A DNA stretch of 64,000 bases from Bacteroidota bacterium (GTDB lineage Bacteria; Bacteroidota; Ignavibacteria; Ignavibacteriales; Melioribacteraceae). Shown here in pieces: positions 1 to 10,472 of the stretch. The notes under the pieces are model-generated. The model was not told the origin of the DNA, ran no database searches, and saw only the letters and a program-made list of their open reading frames with translations. Where the stretch lies: NCBI GenBank assembly GCA_023397505.1, contig JAEWUC010000005.1, positions 186,001-250,000 of the forward strand, given 5' to 3'. The stretch's first letter is position 1. Each line of letters starts with the position of its first letter. The translations under genes were made by a program, and so were the position numbers.

Positions 1-672
1 GTTATTTGTTATAGCAGAAATAAAACTCTGATCAATTTCTGTAAAAACTTTATCTTTATGTACTTTTTCATCTAATGACAATAAATAACCATATCGAATT
101 AATTTTTCGATTCTTCTATGCAGACGCTTGCCCGATTTGTTGATTCTATGAACTATATCTTTAATTTCTTCCTGCGAAAGATTTTCGATATCGCTTTCGA
201 TAAGCTCAGAGAAACCAAGTATGCTGATTAAAGGAGTTCTTAATTCATGGGGTACATTCTTTATAAAGGAGTTTCTCAATTCATCAATAATATTAAGATA
301 ATTTTGCTTTTTCTTTAAGCGTGCGCCTATGGCCATCAATACTTCTTCGGATTTGAAAGGTTTTGTTATATAATCGTCTGCACCGCTTAACATACCTTGA
401 CGTATGTCTGTCATTTCAACTTTAGCAGAAAGGAATATCAAAGGAATTGCAAATGTTTCCGGATCGTTTTGTAATTTATTAAGTAATTGAATACCATCCA
501 TTTTGGGCATACGGACATCACTCAAAACCAAATCCGGAAGGTTGCTCTTTACCATTTTAAAACCTTCCATGCCGTCTTCGGCAGTATAAACGGTAAATCC
601 TTCAGATTCGAGCAATTCTTGCAAATTTTCCCGAATGTCGAATTCGTCCTCAACAATAAGAATGGAATACAA
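1..672 (-). CDS. Response regulator-histidine kinase (REC-HisKA), 3' end beyond the window
   Basis: This is a signalling protein with an N-terminal receiver domain followed by a histidine-kinase dimerisation domain; 224 codons are visible and the ATP-binding part would lie outside the window. The receiver (about residues 1-120) shows YSILIVEDE, the acceptor Asp in LVLSDVRMP and the conserved Lys in YITKPFK. HisKA follows with the phospho-acceptor His in PHELRTPLIS. The start must be TTG: the codon just before it is a TAA stop in the same frame, a GGAGGA ribosome site sits 4 bases upstream, and no in-frame ATG occurs until well inside the receiver. It is the last visible member of a minus-strand signalling cluster and lies 116 bases downstream of the LytTR regulator. 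Domain calls are confident; the signal it senses is unknown. Confidence 0.85.
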   Translation of the reverse strand, partial: MYSILIVEDEFDIRENLQELLESEGFTVYTAEDGMEGFKMVKSNLPDLVLSDVRMPKMDGIQLLNKLQNDPETFAIPLIFLSAKVEMTDIRQGMLSGADDYITKPFKSEEVLMAIGARLKKKQNYLNIIDELRNSFIKNVPHELRTPLISILGFSELIESDIENLSQEEIKDIVHRINKSGKRLHRRIEKLIRYGYLLSLDEKVHKDKVFTEIDQSFISAITNN

Positions 673-676
673 TTAA

Positions 677-682
677 TCCTCC
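677..682 (-). promoter_or_regulatory. Ribosome binding site GGAGGA deciding a TTG start
   Basis: GGAGGA on the minus strand is separated by TTAA from the TTG at 672. An in-frame stop directly precedes that TTG, so this site fixes the start of the edge kinase. Confidence 0.75.
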
Positions 683-788
683 GTTTTCACAAACTAATTT
701 TCGCAAAAAATTTGTCCCAATCCAGATATAAGTTGTAAGCGGAATTATTTTGTTGCATAAGGTACTTTTTATTTACTGAAATATTTAA

Positions 789-1553
789 TTAGAAGTCATT
801 GTTCCTAAATCTGCTCGAATTTCTTTTGCTGATTATAAAAGGTTTTTCCACACCGCTCAAATAGACAAGCATGGATGAATTATCCCACTTGCCCATTTTT
901 GATATATATTCCATATTTATAATAGTTGAACGGTGTATTCTCAAAAATTCTTTTTTGGGTAATATTCTTTCCCAGTACGAAATTGATTTCCTAATTAAAA
1001 AAGATTTGCCTTCAGAAAGATTAACAGAGGTGTATTGATTTTCGGCCGATATAAAAAGTACTTCATTTATTTTTAAAATATTGGGCTGGTTGTTTATTTT
1101 AACGAATATTTTACCTTCATATGAGTACTTTTTCTCATTACGGCTTTTTCCTTTTGTCTCAATGTTCACAGTCAGCATCTTGATTCTTTTAAAACGGGCT
1201 TCTATTGCTTTTAATAGTTCTTCGGCTTTGTATGGTTTGAATAGGTAATCGTCGGCCCCGAGCTGCATCCCGAGCCGTATATCATCCCTTTCAACTTTAG
1301 CAGTTAAAAAAATAAAGGGGATTGATTTAGTCTTTTTTTCAGCGGATAGTGTTTTTAATACTTCGTATCCGTCAACCCCGTGCATCAATACATCGCATAT
1401 AATCAAATCGGGCAATATTTCTTTTGCCATTGTAATTCCCTCGGTTCCGTTGGCTGCGGCATGAACAGAATATTTTTCTTCTTCTAAAAGAGTTTTGATG
1501 TTTTCGCGGACTCCTTTCTCGTCCTCAATAATTAAAATAGTTTTACTTTTCAT
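789..1553 (-). CDS. LytTR-family DNA-binding response regulator
   Basis: This 254-residue two-component regulator has a receiver domain (about residues 4-125) and a C-terminal LytTR DNA-binding domain (about 150-250). The phosphoacceptor is Asp54 in IICDVL, preceded by the acidic pair in IIEDE and followed by the Thr of FLTAK and the Lys of LFKPYK. The LytTR part has the family's typical ENQYTSVNL, LPKKEFLRIHRSTIIN and C-terminal IISKRN segments. LytTR proteins bind direct repeats in promoters and often control membrane, autolysis or nutrient-uptake genes. Its start overlaps the stop of the upstream kinase by 4 bases (ATGA), so the two are almost certainly a translationally coupled kinase/regulator pair. 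Target genes cannot be read from the sequence. Confidence 0.93.
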   Translation of the reverse strand: MKSKTILIIEDEKGVRENIKTLLEEEKYSVHAAANGTEGITMAKEILPDLIICDVLMHGVDGYEVLKTLSAEKKTKSIPFIFLTAKVERDDIRLGMQLGADDYLFKPYKAEELLKAIEARFKRIKMLTVNIETKGKSRNEKKYSYEGKIFVKINNQPNILKINEVLFISAENQYTSVNLSEGKSFLIRKSISYWERILPKKEFLRIHRSTIINMEYISKMGKWDNSSMLVYLSGVEKPFIISKRNSSRFRNNDF

Positions 1554-4500
1554 TTACTACCTTTATTTATTGGAAGAATAACGGTGAAAGAAGTTCCTTC
1601 ACCTAGTTTTGAATCTACTTTAATATCGCCCTGGTGTATTTGAACCGAGCGCTTAACAATCGACAAGCCCAAGCCTGTACCGTGTATTTCAGTTGTATTT
1701 TTTGCACGGTGAAAAGGTTCAAATAAATATTGCAGTTCGTCTTTTGGAATTCCTATGCCTTGATCCGAAACGTTTAATATTATTTTTCCGTTGCCGTATT
1801 CTACTTTTAAAATAACATCACCGCCGTCCGGTGAATACTTAAAAGCATTTGTTAATAAGTTTGTCAAAATAAAACGTATTAATTTGGGATCAAGTAAAAA
1901 CTCATCTTGATCCGAATTAAATTCATAGTTAATACGATGATTCATGTTGGAATGGATTTTCGATTCTTCAATTAATTCCAAACACATTCTTTTCAGATTT
2001 AAGTTTACTGGGTCAAAAATAATTTTTCCGCTTTCAGAACGGCTTATTGTTAATATATCGTCCAGCAAGTTTGTTAAATATTCAATCGAATTCTTAATTT
2101 TTGAAGCGTGGTAATTATATTTTTCTTCGCTCCAATTTTTGCCGTAACGCTGCAGTAATTCAAAAGAAGAAAGAATTGATGTAAGAGGAGTTCTGAATTC
2201 ATGAGAGGTTGTTGAAATGAATTTTGATTTTATTTCATTTATTTCTTTTTCTTTTTCGAGAGCTTGTTTTAAAAGCATTTCGTACTCTTTTTCTTTTTCA
2301 ATTTCGATATGCAATTTTATATTAGCTTCATTAAGTTCATTTGTGCGAAGTTTAACAAGTTCTTCTAGATTTTCACGGTGCATTTTTAACAATTCTTCAG
2401 TTTGCTTTTTCTTCGTTATATCCTGTACAATTGAGTGTAAATAATTTTTCCCGGCAATTTCAATTTTACTGGTGAAAACTTCAACATCATGTATCGAATT
2501 ATCTGCAAGTTTGTGACGAAATTCAAAATGTATTCTTTTTTCATCTAATGCTTTTTTCATTTCTGTTTCAACTTCATTAGTTGTTAGCGTGTTTATTTGT
2601 TTAATATTCATTTGTTTTAATTCTTCGCGGCTCCAACCGTAATACAAAGCAGCGGCGTAATTTGCATCATGAATATCCCCGGTTTCTGCATTAATCAATA
2701 ATTTAATAGCAGAATGATTTTCGAATATAATGCGGAATTTTTCCTCGCTTTCTTTAAGAGCAATCTCTGCTCTTTTTCGTTCAGAAATATCAAGCGATGT
2801 AAATGTTACACCTTTTGATAAATCATTAATTTCTATTGGAGTTGAAGCCAGAAGTATATCTAACACTTTACCATACTTTGTAATAAACTGCGTTTCAACC
2901 ACTCCTGTACCATTCATGGCAATTTGTTTATATTTTGCTGAACCGACTGATTCATATTCTTCATCAGTTAAGTATAGCAACCTTGAACTTTTTCCGATTA
3001 ATTCTTCTTTAGCATATCCAATCATTTCGCAAAAGCGAGGATTTACTTCAATTAATACTCTGTTAACAACAACGCCGATTCCTATTGGAGCTGCACGAAA
3101 TATGCTTTGCAATTTTTCTTCGCTTAAACGCAAAGCTTCTTCTGCTTGTTTATTGGCTGTAATATCCCGTGCAATTCCCTGCAAACCGATTACTTTTCCG
3201 TCCTTTAGAAATGGAGTTTCAAAAATCTCCAATAAAATACTAGAGCCTTTTTTGTGTTGGACTTCCATAATTAGCGGTTCATAAATCATCTCACCAATAA
3301 AATGCCTTTGAGTACGTCGGCGAGCTTCTTCATTAATTGGGTTTTCGGTTGTGAACCAATGCCGTTGATTCATCCATTCTTCCACGTTGTAGCCCGTAAT
3401 TTTCTCGACCGTTGGTGAGATATACGTAATATCACCGTTTATATTTTGAGTGTAGAAAAAGAAAAATGAAGTGCCTTCTATTATCAAACGCATTTTTTCT
3501 TCACTCTGTCTTAACGTTTCCTCGGATTTTTTCTTTTCCGATATGTCAGTGTGCGTACCGATAACTCGAAGCGGGGATCCGTCGTCATCCCAATTCATTA
3601 CCTTCCCTCTGTTCAAAATCCATTTGTAAGTACCATCTTTGCATAACAGTCTTTGCTCATTTCGATAAAACGGGGTTTCACCTTTGAAATGCTTTTCAAG
3701 ATCATCCATTGCATTTTTTAAATCATCGGCGTGAACAATTCTTTTCCATTCATCAATAGAATTTTTAATGTCGATATCTTCATAACCAAGCATTGCTTTC
3801 CATTGATGTGAGAAATAAACTTCATTTGTTTTTACATTCCAATCCCATATTCCATCACCCGGACCTTCGAGTGCAAATTGCCAGCGCTCCTCGCTTTGGC
3901 GTAATGCGTTCTCAGCTTTTACTTTTTCAGTGATATCGTTAATTACAATCATGCGAGCTTTCTTGTTCTGATAAAAGATTACATGCGAAAAAACCTCTAC
4001 AATAATTTCGCTACCATTTTTGAGTAGGTGTTTCCATGGACCTGTTATTTGTGAATCCGGTATTTCGCGATTCACAATATGCACGAATTGTTCTTTTTCG
4101 CTCTGCCGCCTTAAATCAAATACAGTCATATTTAAAAACTCATCTCTTGAGTAACCATACTTTGCAACAGCAGTACTATTCACATCAAGTATTTGCCAGT
4201 TTTCGATTGCATAAACTATCATTGGATGAGGATTCTGTTCGAATAAATACCTGTACTTTTTCTCACTCTCTTCGATTATACTTTCGGTTTTCTTTCGTTC
4301 AGTAATATCTCTAAAGAAAACAAGTGCGCCATCTTTTCCTTCGTAAGTAATAGGCATCGCGGAAAATTCGGCTGTTACGAAGGAACCGTCCATACGAACA
4401 ATAGTTTCCTCACGCACGGGCACTTCATGCTTATTGTCGTTTAATTGGTGAATTCGTTCAGCCACTTTTTCTCTATCGGCGGGATGAAATCTTTCAATTA

Positions 4501-5626
4501 CTTTCTTGCCAATTAATTCATCTCTGGATTTACATCCGAAAATATTGCATGCTTTAGAATTCAAGTAGGTAAAATTATGATCGGTTTGAACAAAAATAGC
4601 GTCGGGTGCGCCTTCAACTATGGAACGGAATCTAATTTCGTTTTCAATTAATCTTTTCTGGTTCGCGTAATCTTCAGTTTGATCGCGAAACACAAGTACA
4701 ACACCTATTATTTCATCATTCTCGTTTATTATCGGAGCGCCGCTGTCGGCAATTGGAATCTCATTCCCGTTTTTTGATATCAAAAGCGTATGGTTGGCTA
4801 ACCCGACAATTGTTTTTTCTTTTAATACCCTAACAACTGGATTTTCAACATCAAGTCTAGTTTCTTCGTTAATAATTTTGAAAACGTCAATTAATATTTT
4901 TCCTTTCGCGTTCTCTTCATTCCAGCCAGTTAATTTTTCGGCAATGGGATTCATATGCTGTACATTGCCATTCTTATCGGTTGTTATTACAGCGTCGCCG
5001 ATACTGTAAAGTGTTGTGCGGAATAATGATTCTTCCTGCTTAATTTTTTCTATGGAATATCTATTTTCTTCTTGATCGAGAAGTATTTTCCCTATAACAA
5101 GACTGATTATTGGGTAGGAAATCATTACAGTAAGAGTAATTGTTTTATAAGCCGAGAGAATAGATGAGGACGGAAGTGAAAGCATCAAAACCATCATTGC
5201 TGCGCTAGTTAAAACGCCGAATAAATACAAATTGATTTTAGATAAGTTGAATTTGTTTTTGGTTTTTCTATAATAAAAATAAAATCCGATTATGAAAGAT
5301 GCAGTTATTACAAGCGTACCGGTTAAAGCACCGCCGCCGCCTAGGTAATTTCTAAATATTAAGGAAATAATTGTTGATATAAGTCCGGATACAGGACCGA
5401 AGAACAAAGTACATAAACTTATGACAATCGATCTGCCGTCAAAAATAATCCCTTCGGCCAAGATAAATGGATACAACATTCCAATAATTGCTACAAAACC
5501 GAAAAGAAATCCTTGAAATATTTTGCCCTTCATTCCTTTTCTTTCGTATCTCGAATCAATAAATCCGGAAAGAACACTTAAAGCAACTAATACGGCAAGG
5601 TTGTAAATTAAATCAAGAATCAACAT
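1550..5626 (-). CDS. Multi-PAS sensor histidine kinase with LytS-type 5TM sensor
   Basis: This is a 1358-residue membrane sensor kinase. Residues about 1-190 hold six hydrophobic segments resembling the 5TMR-LYT receptor of LytS, including a glycine-rich NYLGGGGALTGT loop. About seven PAS/PAC units follow (roughly 200-1085), each opening with a SEEKFR-like segment and most closing with ITERKK-like coiled-coil linkers. HisKA carries phospho-accepting His1142 in SHEFRTPL, and the HATPase has the G1 motif DQGIGIP and G2 motif GTGLGLS near the C-terminus. No receiver is fused to it. The 4-base overlap with the REC-LytTR gene makes that protein the likely partner. LytS-type sensors usually carry the His_kinase family core rather than HisKA with a long PAS chain, so the architecture is unusual. 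A ribosome site AGGGGA precedes the ATG. Confidence 0.9.
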   Translation of the reverse strand: MLILDLIYNLAVLVALSVLSGFIDSRYERKGMKGKIFQGFLFGFVAIIGMLYPFILAEGIIFDGRSIVISLCTLFFGPVSGLISTIISLIFRNYLGGGGALTGTLVITASFIIGFYFYYRKTKNKFNLSKINLYLFGVLTSAAMMVLMLSLPSSSILSAYKTITLTVMISYPIISLVIGKILLDQEENRYSIEKIKQEESLFRTTLYSIGDAVITTDKNGNVQHMNPIAEKLTGWNEENAKGKILIDVFKIINEETRLDVENPVVRVLKEKTIVGLANHTLLISKNGNEIPIADSGAPIINENDEIIGVVLVFRDQTEDYANQKRLIENEIRFRSIVEGAPDAIFVQTDHNFTYLNSKACNIFGCKSRDELIGKKVIERFHPADREKVAERIHQLNDNKHEVPVREETIVRMDGSFVTAEFSAMPITYEGKDGALVFFRDITERKKTESIIEESEKKYRYLFEQNPHPMIVYAIENWQILDVNSTAVAKYGYSRDEFLNMTVFDLRRQSEKEQFVHIVNREIPDSQITGPWKHLLKNGSEIIVEVFSHVIFYQNKKARMIVINDITEKVKAENALRQSEERWQFALEGPGDGIWDWNVKTNEVYFSHQWKAMLGYEDIDIKNSIDEWKRIVHADDLKNAMDDLEKHFKGETPFYRNEQRLLCKDGTYKWILNRGKVMNWDDDGSPLRVIGTHTDISEKKKSEETLRQSEEKMRLIIEGTSFFFFYTQNINGDITYISPTVEKITGYNVEEWMNQRHWFTTENPINEEARRRTQRHFIGEMIYEPLIMEVQHKKGSSILLEIFETPFLKDGKVIGLQGIARDITANKQAEEALRLSEEKLQSIFRAAPIGIGVVVNRVLIEVNPRFCEMIGYAKEELIGKSSRLLYLTDEEYESVGSAKYKQIAMNGTGVVETQFITKYGKVLDILLASTPIEINDLSKGVTFTSLDISERKRAEIALKESEEKFRIIFENHSAIKLLINAETGDIHDANYAAALYYGWSREELKQMNIKQINTLTTNEVETEMKKALDEKRIHFEFRHKLADNSIHDVEVFTSKIEIAGKNYLHSIVQDITKKKQTEELLKMHRENLEELVKLRTNELNEANIKLHIEIEKEKEYEMLLKQALEKEKEINEIKSKFISTTSHEFRTPLTSILSSFELLQRYGKNWSEEKYNYHASKIKNSIEYLTNLLDDILTISRSESGKIIFDPVNLNLKRMCLELIEESKIHSNMNHRINYEFNSDQDEFLLDPKLIRFILTNLLTNAFKYSPDGGDVILKVEYGNGKIILNVSDQGIGIPKDELQYLFEPFHRAKNTTEIHGTGLGLSIVKRSVQIHQGDIKVDSKLGEGTSFTVILPINKGSK

Positions 5627-5679
5627 ATATTTTTCCCCTGCTCAAAATGATCATTATAGTTCCATTGACTTAATATTTT

Positions 5680-8600
5680 CTATCCTTTCCCTTTTGACAA
5701 AGGAAGTTTTATAATAAATTTTGTTCCCATACCAATTGTTGATTCAACACTAATTCCGCCTGAATGAAGTTCAACCGCACGTTTTACGATTGACAAGCCA
5801 AGCCCAGTACCTGGAATTCCAATTGAATTTTTTGCACGGCTAAATGGTTCAAATAGATGCGGAATCTCATCGGCAGAAATACCAATCCCCTGGTCGGAAA
5901 TAACAATTATTAAATTTTTATTTTTTTCATTTACGCTTAAACAAATCGGCCCGCCATTGGGCGAGTATTTTAAAGCATTCGAAAGTAAATTTATTATAAT
6001 GAAACGAAGAAGTTTTGGATCGAGGTAAAAATCATTTTGCTTCGGTTTAAATAGAAAATCAATTTTATGATTTTTATTTGCATGTGTCCTCGATTCATCA
6101 ATTAATTCTTTGCATAATTTTTTAAGATCGACTAGTATAGGATCGAAAATAATTTTCCCGCTTTCTGAACGGCTTATTGTAAGAACATCGTCCAGAAGAT
6201 TTGTTAGATACTCAATTGATTTCTTAATCTTAGCAGTATGATAACCGAGTTTCTCATCGCTCCATTTTCTGCCATATCGATGAATAAGTTCTGCGGAGGA
6301 GAGCACTGAAGTTAATGGAGTCCTAAATTCATGCGATGTTGTTGATATAAATCGTGATTTCATTTCGCTCAACTCTTTTTCTTTTTCAAGCGATTGTCGA
6401 AGCATTATTTCGAATTCCTTTTCCTTCTCAATTTCAAGTTGTAATTTTTTATTTGCCTGATCTAATTCTCTCGTTCTTTGTTCAACAAGTTCCGTAAGTT
6501 TATTTCTATGCATTTCCAATTCAGTTTCAACCTTAACTTTTTCCGTAATGTCTTCTTTAATACCAATAAAGTGAGTTATTTTTCCATTTGAATTTTTAAT
6601 CGGACTAATATTCGCGGCTTCCCAGAATAATTCTCCGTTTTTCTTTTTATTACGGAATAAGCCGCTCCAATCTTTACCGGATTTAATAGTATTCCACATT
6701 TTTTTATAATCCGATTTTGGAGTTAGATTCGATTTTAGTATGCTGGTATTTTTACCTATCACTTCATGTTTTGAGTATCCGGTAATCTTTGTAAATCGTT
6801 CATTCACATATTCAATATTTCCTAAAAGATCTGTAATCACTATCGATACCGGGCTTTGTTCAACAGCGGCTGTTAATTGTTTAATTTTATCTTCATCCTT
6901 ATGTCTTCTTGTAACATCCTCAATTAAAACGGCAAATTGCATCTTAGCCGGCGAGTAAGTTAATACGCGATAATATTTTTCAAGTTCACGCGAATAATTT
7001 TCGAAAACCTGCGGTTTGCCGGATAACGCAACATTACCATATGCTTCAATCCAGTATTTTTCAGTATGAGGTAAAGTTTCCAAAACTGTTTTCCCGATTA
7101 CGTGCGAAGCTTTTAATCCTGTCAGCTTTTCAAAAGCAGGGTTCATTGCAAGAAAACGATAGTCAATAGGTTTGCCTTTTTTATTTAATATAATTTCATG
7201 AAGTGCGAATCCGTTTTGCATTCTTTCAAAAAGATCTCTGTACCTTTTTTCGCTATCAACTAATGCTTTTTCTATAGATCTGATTTTGGTTATGTCGAAC
7301 ATAAAATTATTTATACTTGTCAACTTTCCATTTGAATCAAACTCGCCGAGCATATTTTCAATAACAGTTATTTCATTGCCATTTCTGGTTTTTAATTTAT
7401 GTTCGATTAACTCCAACTTTTTATTCGCCTGAAGTTTTGTCAACAATTTTTGACGTTCTGATTTAACAAAATATATTTCCGTGACGGGGGTTTGTAATGC
7501 TTCTTCTTTGGATTTGAATTCAAACATTTTAATGAATGCCGGATTACAATCAAGAATTTTTCCATCAATGGAAGATTTGATATCAGCCGTTAAATCTGTC
7601 TCGAAGAAATTTTTATATTTTTCTTCACTTCTTCTAAGCTCGTTTTCAATTTCTATTCTGCCGGTAACATCTATATGTGTACCAATAATTCTTAAAGGAT
7701 TGTTGAATTCATCTCTTTCAACAAGTTTTGCTTTAACAAAAATCCATCGCCACTCGCCTTGCTTAGTTTTCATTCTGTTGATGGTTTCCAAACCGGGTAA
7801 TTCGTTTTTGAAATGCTGTTCTAGAAGTTTACGAGTTATAAGCCGATCTTCCGGGTGTGTTAATTTTTCCCATGCGCTTGTTTTACCTTCCAGTTCCGAT
7901 TTTTTATATCCGAGCATTGAAGCCCATCTTTCATCTATATACAGCTCGTCGGTTTGTATATTCCAATCCCACAAGCCAAGTTCACCGCTTTCCATTGCAA
8001 GTTGAAAACGTTGTTCGCTTTCAATTAGTTTTCGTTCAGTTTCCTTTAATTTCGTAACGTCTTTGGTTGTTGTAAGAAGATATTCCCCACCTTTTATTTT
8101 AATTTTTCTCGCCGAGATTAAAGCGATAAAAACATTTCCGTTTTTCTTTCTGAAACTAAATTCAATGTTATCTGCATATCCTTTTGAATTTATTGCATCG
8201 ACTAATTTCTGGCGGTCTTTACTGTTTGTCCATAAACCCAAATCCGCAGTGCTTTTACCCAATATTTCATCTTTACTGTAGCCGGATATTTTTTCGAAAG
8301 AAGAATTAACTTCAACACAAATTCCGTCGTTAATGTTGGTTATTGTTAACGCATCTGGCGAGATATTGACTATGTTTCTAAATCTTTCTTCGCTTTCCTT
8401 AATATCAAGTTCATATTTTTTTCTGTAAGATATGTCACGGTTGGATGCACGACGTCCTAAAAATTTTCCTTCTTTATCTTCGAGTGAATAACAAATATGA
8501 TTAATCCATTTTACTTCACCGCTCTTACAAATAATTCTAATGTCAATTTCTTCTTGCTTTTTTTCTCTTTCAGATATTAGATGCTTAACCCATATGGAAT

Positions 8601-10047
8601 TCTCGTCTGGTAATACAATAGAAGAAAGAAGATTAGGATTTGCAAAAAAATCATCGCGTGTATAACCCGTAATTCTTTCACAGGAAGGCGAAGAATAAAC
8701 TAAATTATTATCCGCGTCCAGCCAAAATTCCCAATCGTAGGTTAAATCGGCTACAGTTCTAAATCTTTCCTCGCTTTTTTTCAGTTCCTCCAACATTCTC
8801 CAGTTTTGGATTTCTAATGAAATCCTTTCAGAATAAATTTGGAGCATTGATTTTGCAAGCTCGACATCAACAAATTCAGAACGATTCAGCAATACAATAA
8901 TTCCAAGTGGTTTATTTTCTTTGTTGAATAGCGGAATTCCGCAATAAGATTCTATTCGTTCGTCTGTTAATACTTGATCGCGTGGGAACAGCTTTGCCAC
9001 ATTTTGTGGAAAATAATTCACTTGTTTTCCGATAACAGTTTCGCAGGGACTACCATCAATATCATATTCCATATTATCTATGGGTCTGCCGTCCCAATTC
9101 CCGCCAAGGACGCTTACTTTTTTTTCATCATTATTGTATTCGCCTATAAAAGCTATATCGATTTTCAGGCTGTTACATAAATGTTCTGTAATGTTAGTAA
9201 ACAATTCTTTTCCATATATACTTGAAAAACCATAAGCTAACTTTTTTAAAGATTCTTCTAACCTAACATGGTCGGTAATATCACGCGATATTCCAATTAT
9301 GCCATTGCAAATATTATTCTTATCGTATAATCCGTTGACCTTTATTTCAACCCAGACAGAGGAGCCGTTTTTATGAACCTGTTGAACAACATATTTTCCC
9401 GATGGAAATGTTTTTGTTTCAGAAAGTATTTTAGATTTCATTTCAATTATTGCAGAAGCTTGTTCATAACTTTGCTGCGTTAACAAATTTTTAAATGAAA
9501 GCTTCATAACTTCATTTGCAGTATAACCGGTTAGGTTAACAATTGATGGACTGATATAAGTAAATATCCCTTCCAGATTCATAGTCCAAATCACATCGTT
9601 TACATTCTCGGCAATAATTCTAAATCGATCTTCGCTTTGTTTTAATTTTTTCTCGATTGAATGCCTGTAAAGTGCCGGTTCGATAGTACTATATAATTCA
9701 TTTCTTTTGAAAGGCTTTACTAGATATCCGTAAGGTTCTGTTAGTTTTGCACGTGAAATTGTATTTACATCGGAATTAGCAGATAGAAAAATAACAGGTA
9801 CGTCTGCAAAACTTCTAATTTTTCTTGCAGTTTCAATTCCATCAGTTTCACCTTGCAAAACAATATCCATTAGAATTAAATCCGGTTGTTCCTGTCTAAC
9901 TGCCTCAATTGCATTTTCCGAATTTGTTACTGGTTTTAAAACTCTATATCCATAATATTCTAATGAATGCTGAATTCCCTGCGCAATTATTAGTTCATCT
10001 TCAACAATAAGAATTTTTTTTGTATCTGAATTTATTTGGTCAATCAT
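5680..10047 (-). CDS. REC-PAS-GAF-multi-PAS histidine kinase
   Basis: This is a 1455-residue protein with no membrane segment and no signal peptide, so it is cytoplasmic. Order: receiver (about 8-130; Asp61 in LILMDIVL, Lys in YLVKPFK); PAS (about 135-262); GAF (about 270-425, including ESYCGIPLFNKENKPLGIIVL); six more PAS units; a coiled-coil linker; HisKA with His1239 in SHEFRTPLTS; and HATPase with DQGIGIS and GTGLGLS. The kinase core closely resembles that of the next gene, which suggests core duplication. An N-terminal receiver means it can be controlled by another kinase before passing phosphate on. It lies 53 bases upstream of the membrane kinase in the same orientation and is probably the first gene of the operon. 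The ligands of its PAS and GAF domains are unknown. Confidence 0.9.
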   Translation of the reverse strand: MIDQINSDTKKILIVEDELIIAQGIQHSLEYYGYRVLKPVTNSENAIEAVRQEQPDLILMDIVLQGETDGIETARKIRSFADVPVIFLSANSDVNTISRAKLTEPYGYLVKPFKRNELYSTIEPALYRHSIEKKLKQSEDRFRIIAENVNDVIWTMNLEGIFTYISPSIVNLTGYTANEVMKLSFKNLLTQQSYEQASAIIEMKSKILSETKTFPSGKYVVQQVHKNGSSVWVEIKVNGLYDKNNICNGIIGISRDITDHVRLEESLKKLAYGFSSIYGKELFTNITEHLCNSLKIDIAFIGEYNNDEKKVSVLGGNWDGRPIDNMEYDIDGSPCETVIGKQVNYFPQNVAKLFPRDQVLTDERIESYCGIPLFNKENKPLGIIVLLNRSEFVDVELAKSMLQIYSERISLEIQNWRMLEELKKSEERFRTVADLTYDWEFWLDADNNLVYSSPSCERITGYTRDDFFANPNLLSSIVLPDENSIWVKHLISEREKKQEEIDIRIICKSGEVKWINHICYSLEDKEGKFLGRRASNRDISYRKKYELDIKESEERFRNIVNISPDALTITNINDGICVEVNSSFEKISGYSKDEILGKSTADLGLWTNSKDRQKLVDAINSKGYADNIEFSFRKKNGNVFIALISARKIKIKGGEYLLTTTKDVTKLKETERKLIESEQRFQLAMESGELGLWDWNIQTDELYIDERWASMLGYKKSELEGKTSAWEKLTHPEDRLITRKLLEQHFKNELPGLETINRMKTKQGEWRWIFVKAKLVERDEFNNPLRIIGTHIDVTGRIEIENELRRSEEKYKNFFETDLTADIKSSIDGKILDCNPAFIKMFEFKSKEEALQTPVTEIYFVKSERQKLLTKLQANKKLELIEHKLKTRNGNEITVIENMLGEFDSNGKLTSINNFMFDITKIRSIEKALVDSEKRYRDLFERMQNGFALHEIILNKKGKPIDYRFLAMNPAFEKLTGLKASHVIGKTVLETLPHTEKYWIEAYGNVALSGKPQVFENYSRELEKYYRVLTYSPAKMQFAVLIEDVTRRHKDEDKIKQLTAAVEQSPVSIVITDLLGNIEYVNERFTKITGYSKHEVIGKNTSILKSNLTPKSDYKKMWNTIKSGKDWSGLFRNKKKNGELFWEAANISPIKNSNGKITHFIGIKEDITEKVKVETELEMHRNKLTELVEQRTRELDQANKKLQLEIEKEKEFEIMLRQSLEKEKELSEMKSRFISTTSHEFRTPLTSVLSSAELIHRYGRKWSDEKLGYHTAKIKKSIEYLTNLLDDVLTISRSESGKIIFDPILVDLKKLCKELIDESRTHANKNHKIDFLFKPKQNDFYLDPKLLRFIIINLLSNALKYSPNGGPICLSVNEKNKNLIIVISDQGIGISADEIPHLFEPFSRAKNSIGIPGTGLGLSIVKRAVELHSGGISVESTIGMGTKFIIKLPLSKGKG

Positions 10048-10472
10048 AAATAATCTCTTTTATTGAACAAGACTCGATTCTAAAATAGCACAGTATATAC
10101 CGAAAATATAAGCCGGTAATTCTTCCTTTGCTAATAGATTGAAACAATTATTAGACTTGTTATTTTAAATATTTTTATTTCTTCTAAAATATTACAAATG
10201 ATTTAGGAAATAATCTTGGATGTTCAACTACATCCGGCGATAATTAACTTATTTCGTTTTTTTGAAGTTTATATTATTGTGTTAGTATGTAATATCTAAA
10301 AATTTACAAGTAAGCTCGTTATTTTTGTTTTTAAATTATCATAATAAAATTTTGTCCTTCTCCAATTAATTTTAAAATACCGAAAAATTATCTAAAAGAA
10401 CATGTTTATCCTCTTAAATTTTATTTTTCTTATTTAATGGATTAAAAAATTAAGATGTTATACTGTGAGTAA
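10048..10472. other. Intergenic gap, no gene found
   Basis: This AT-rich stretch lies between the 5' end of the large kinase gene and the 3' end of manA. It should contain the kinase promoter. I found no open frame with recognisable protein similarity, no clear hairpin and no operator palindrome. Confidence 0.5.

Noticed and set aside
2730..3284. Long plus-strand open frame of 184 codons inside the membrane kinase gene
   Set aside because: It is antisense to PAS-coding DNA, shows no family motif and is low-complexity Ser/Leu-rich as expected for a shadow frame.
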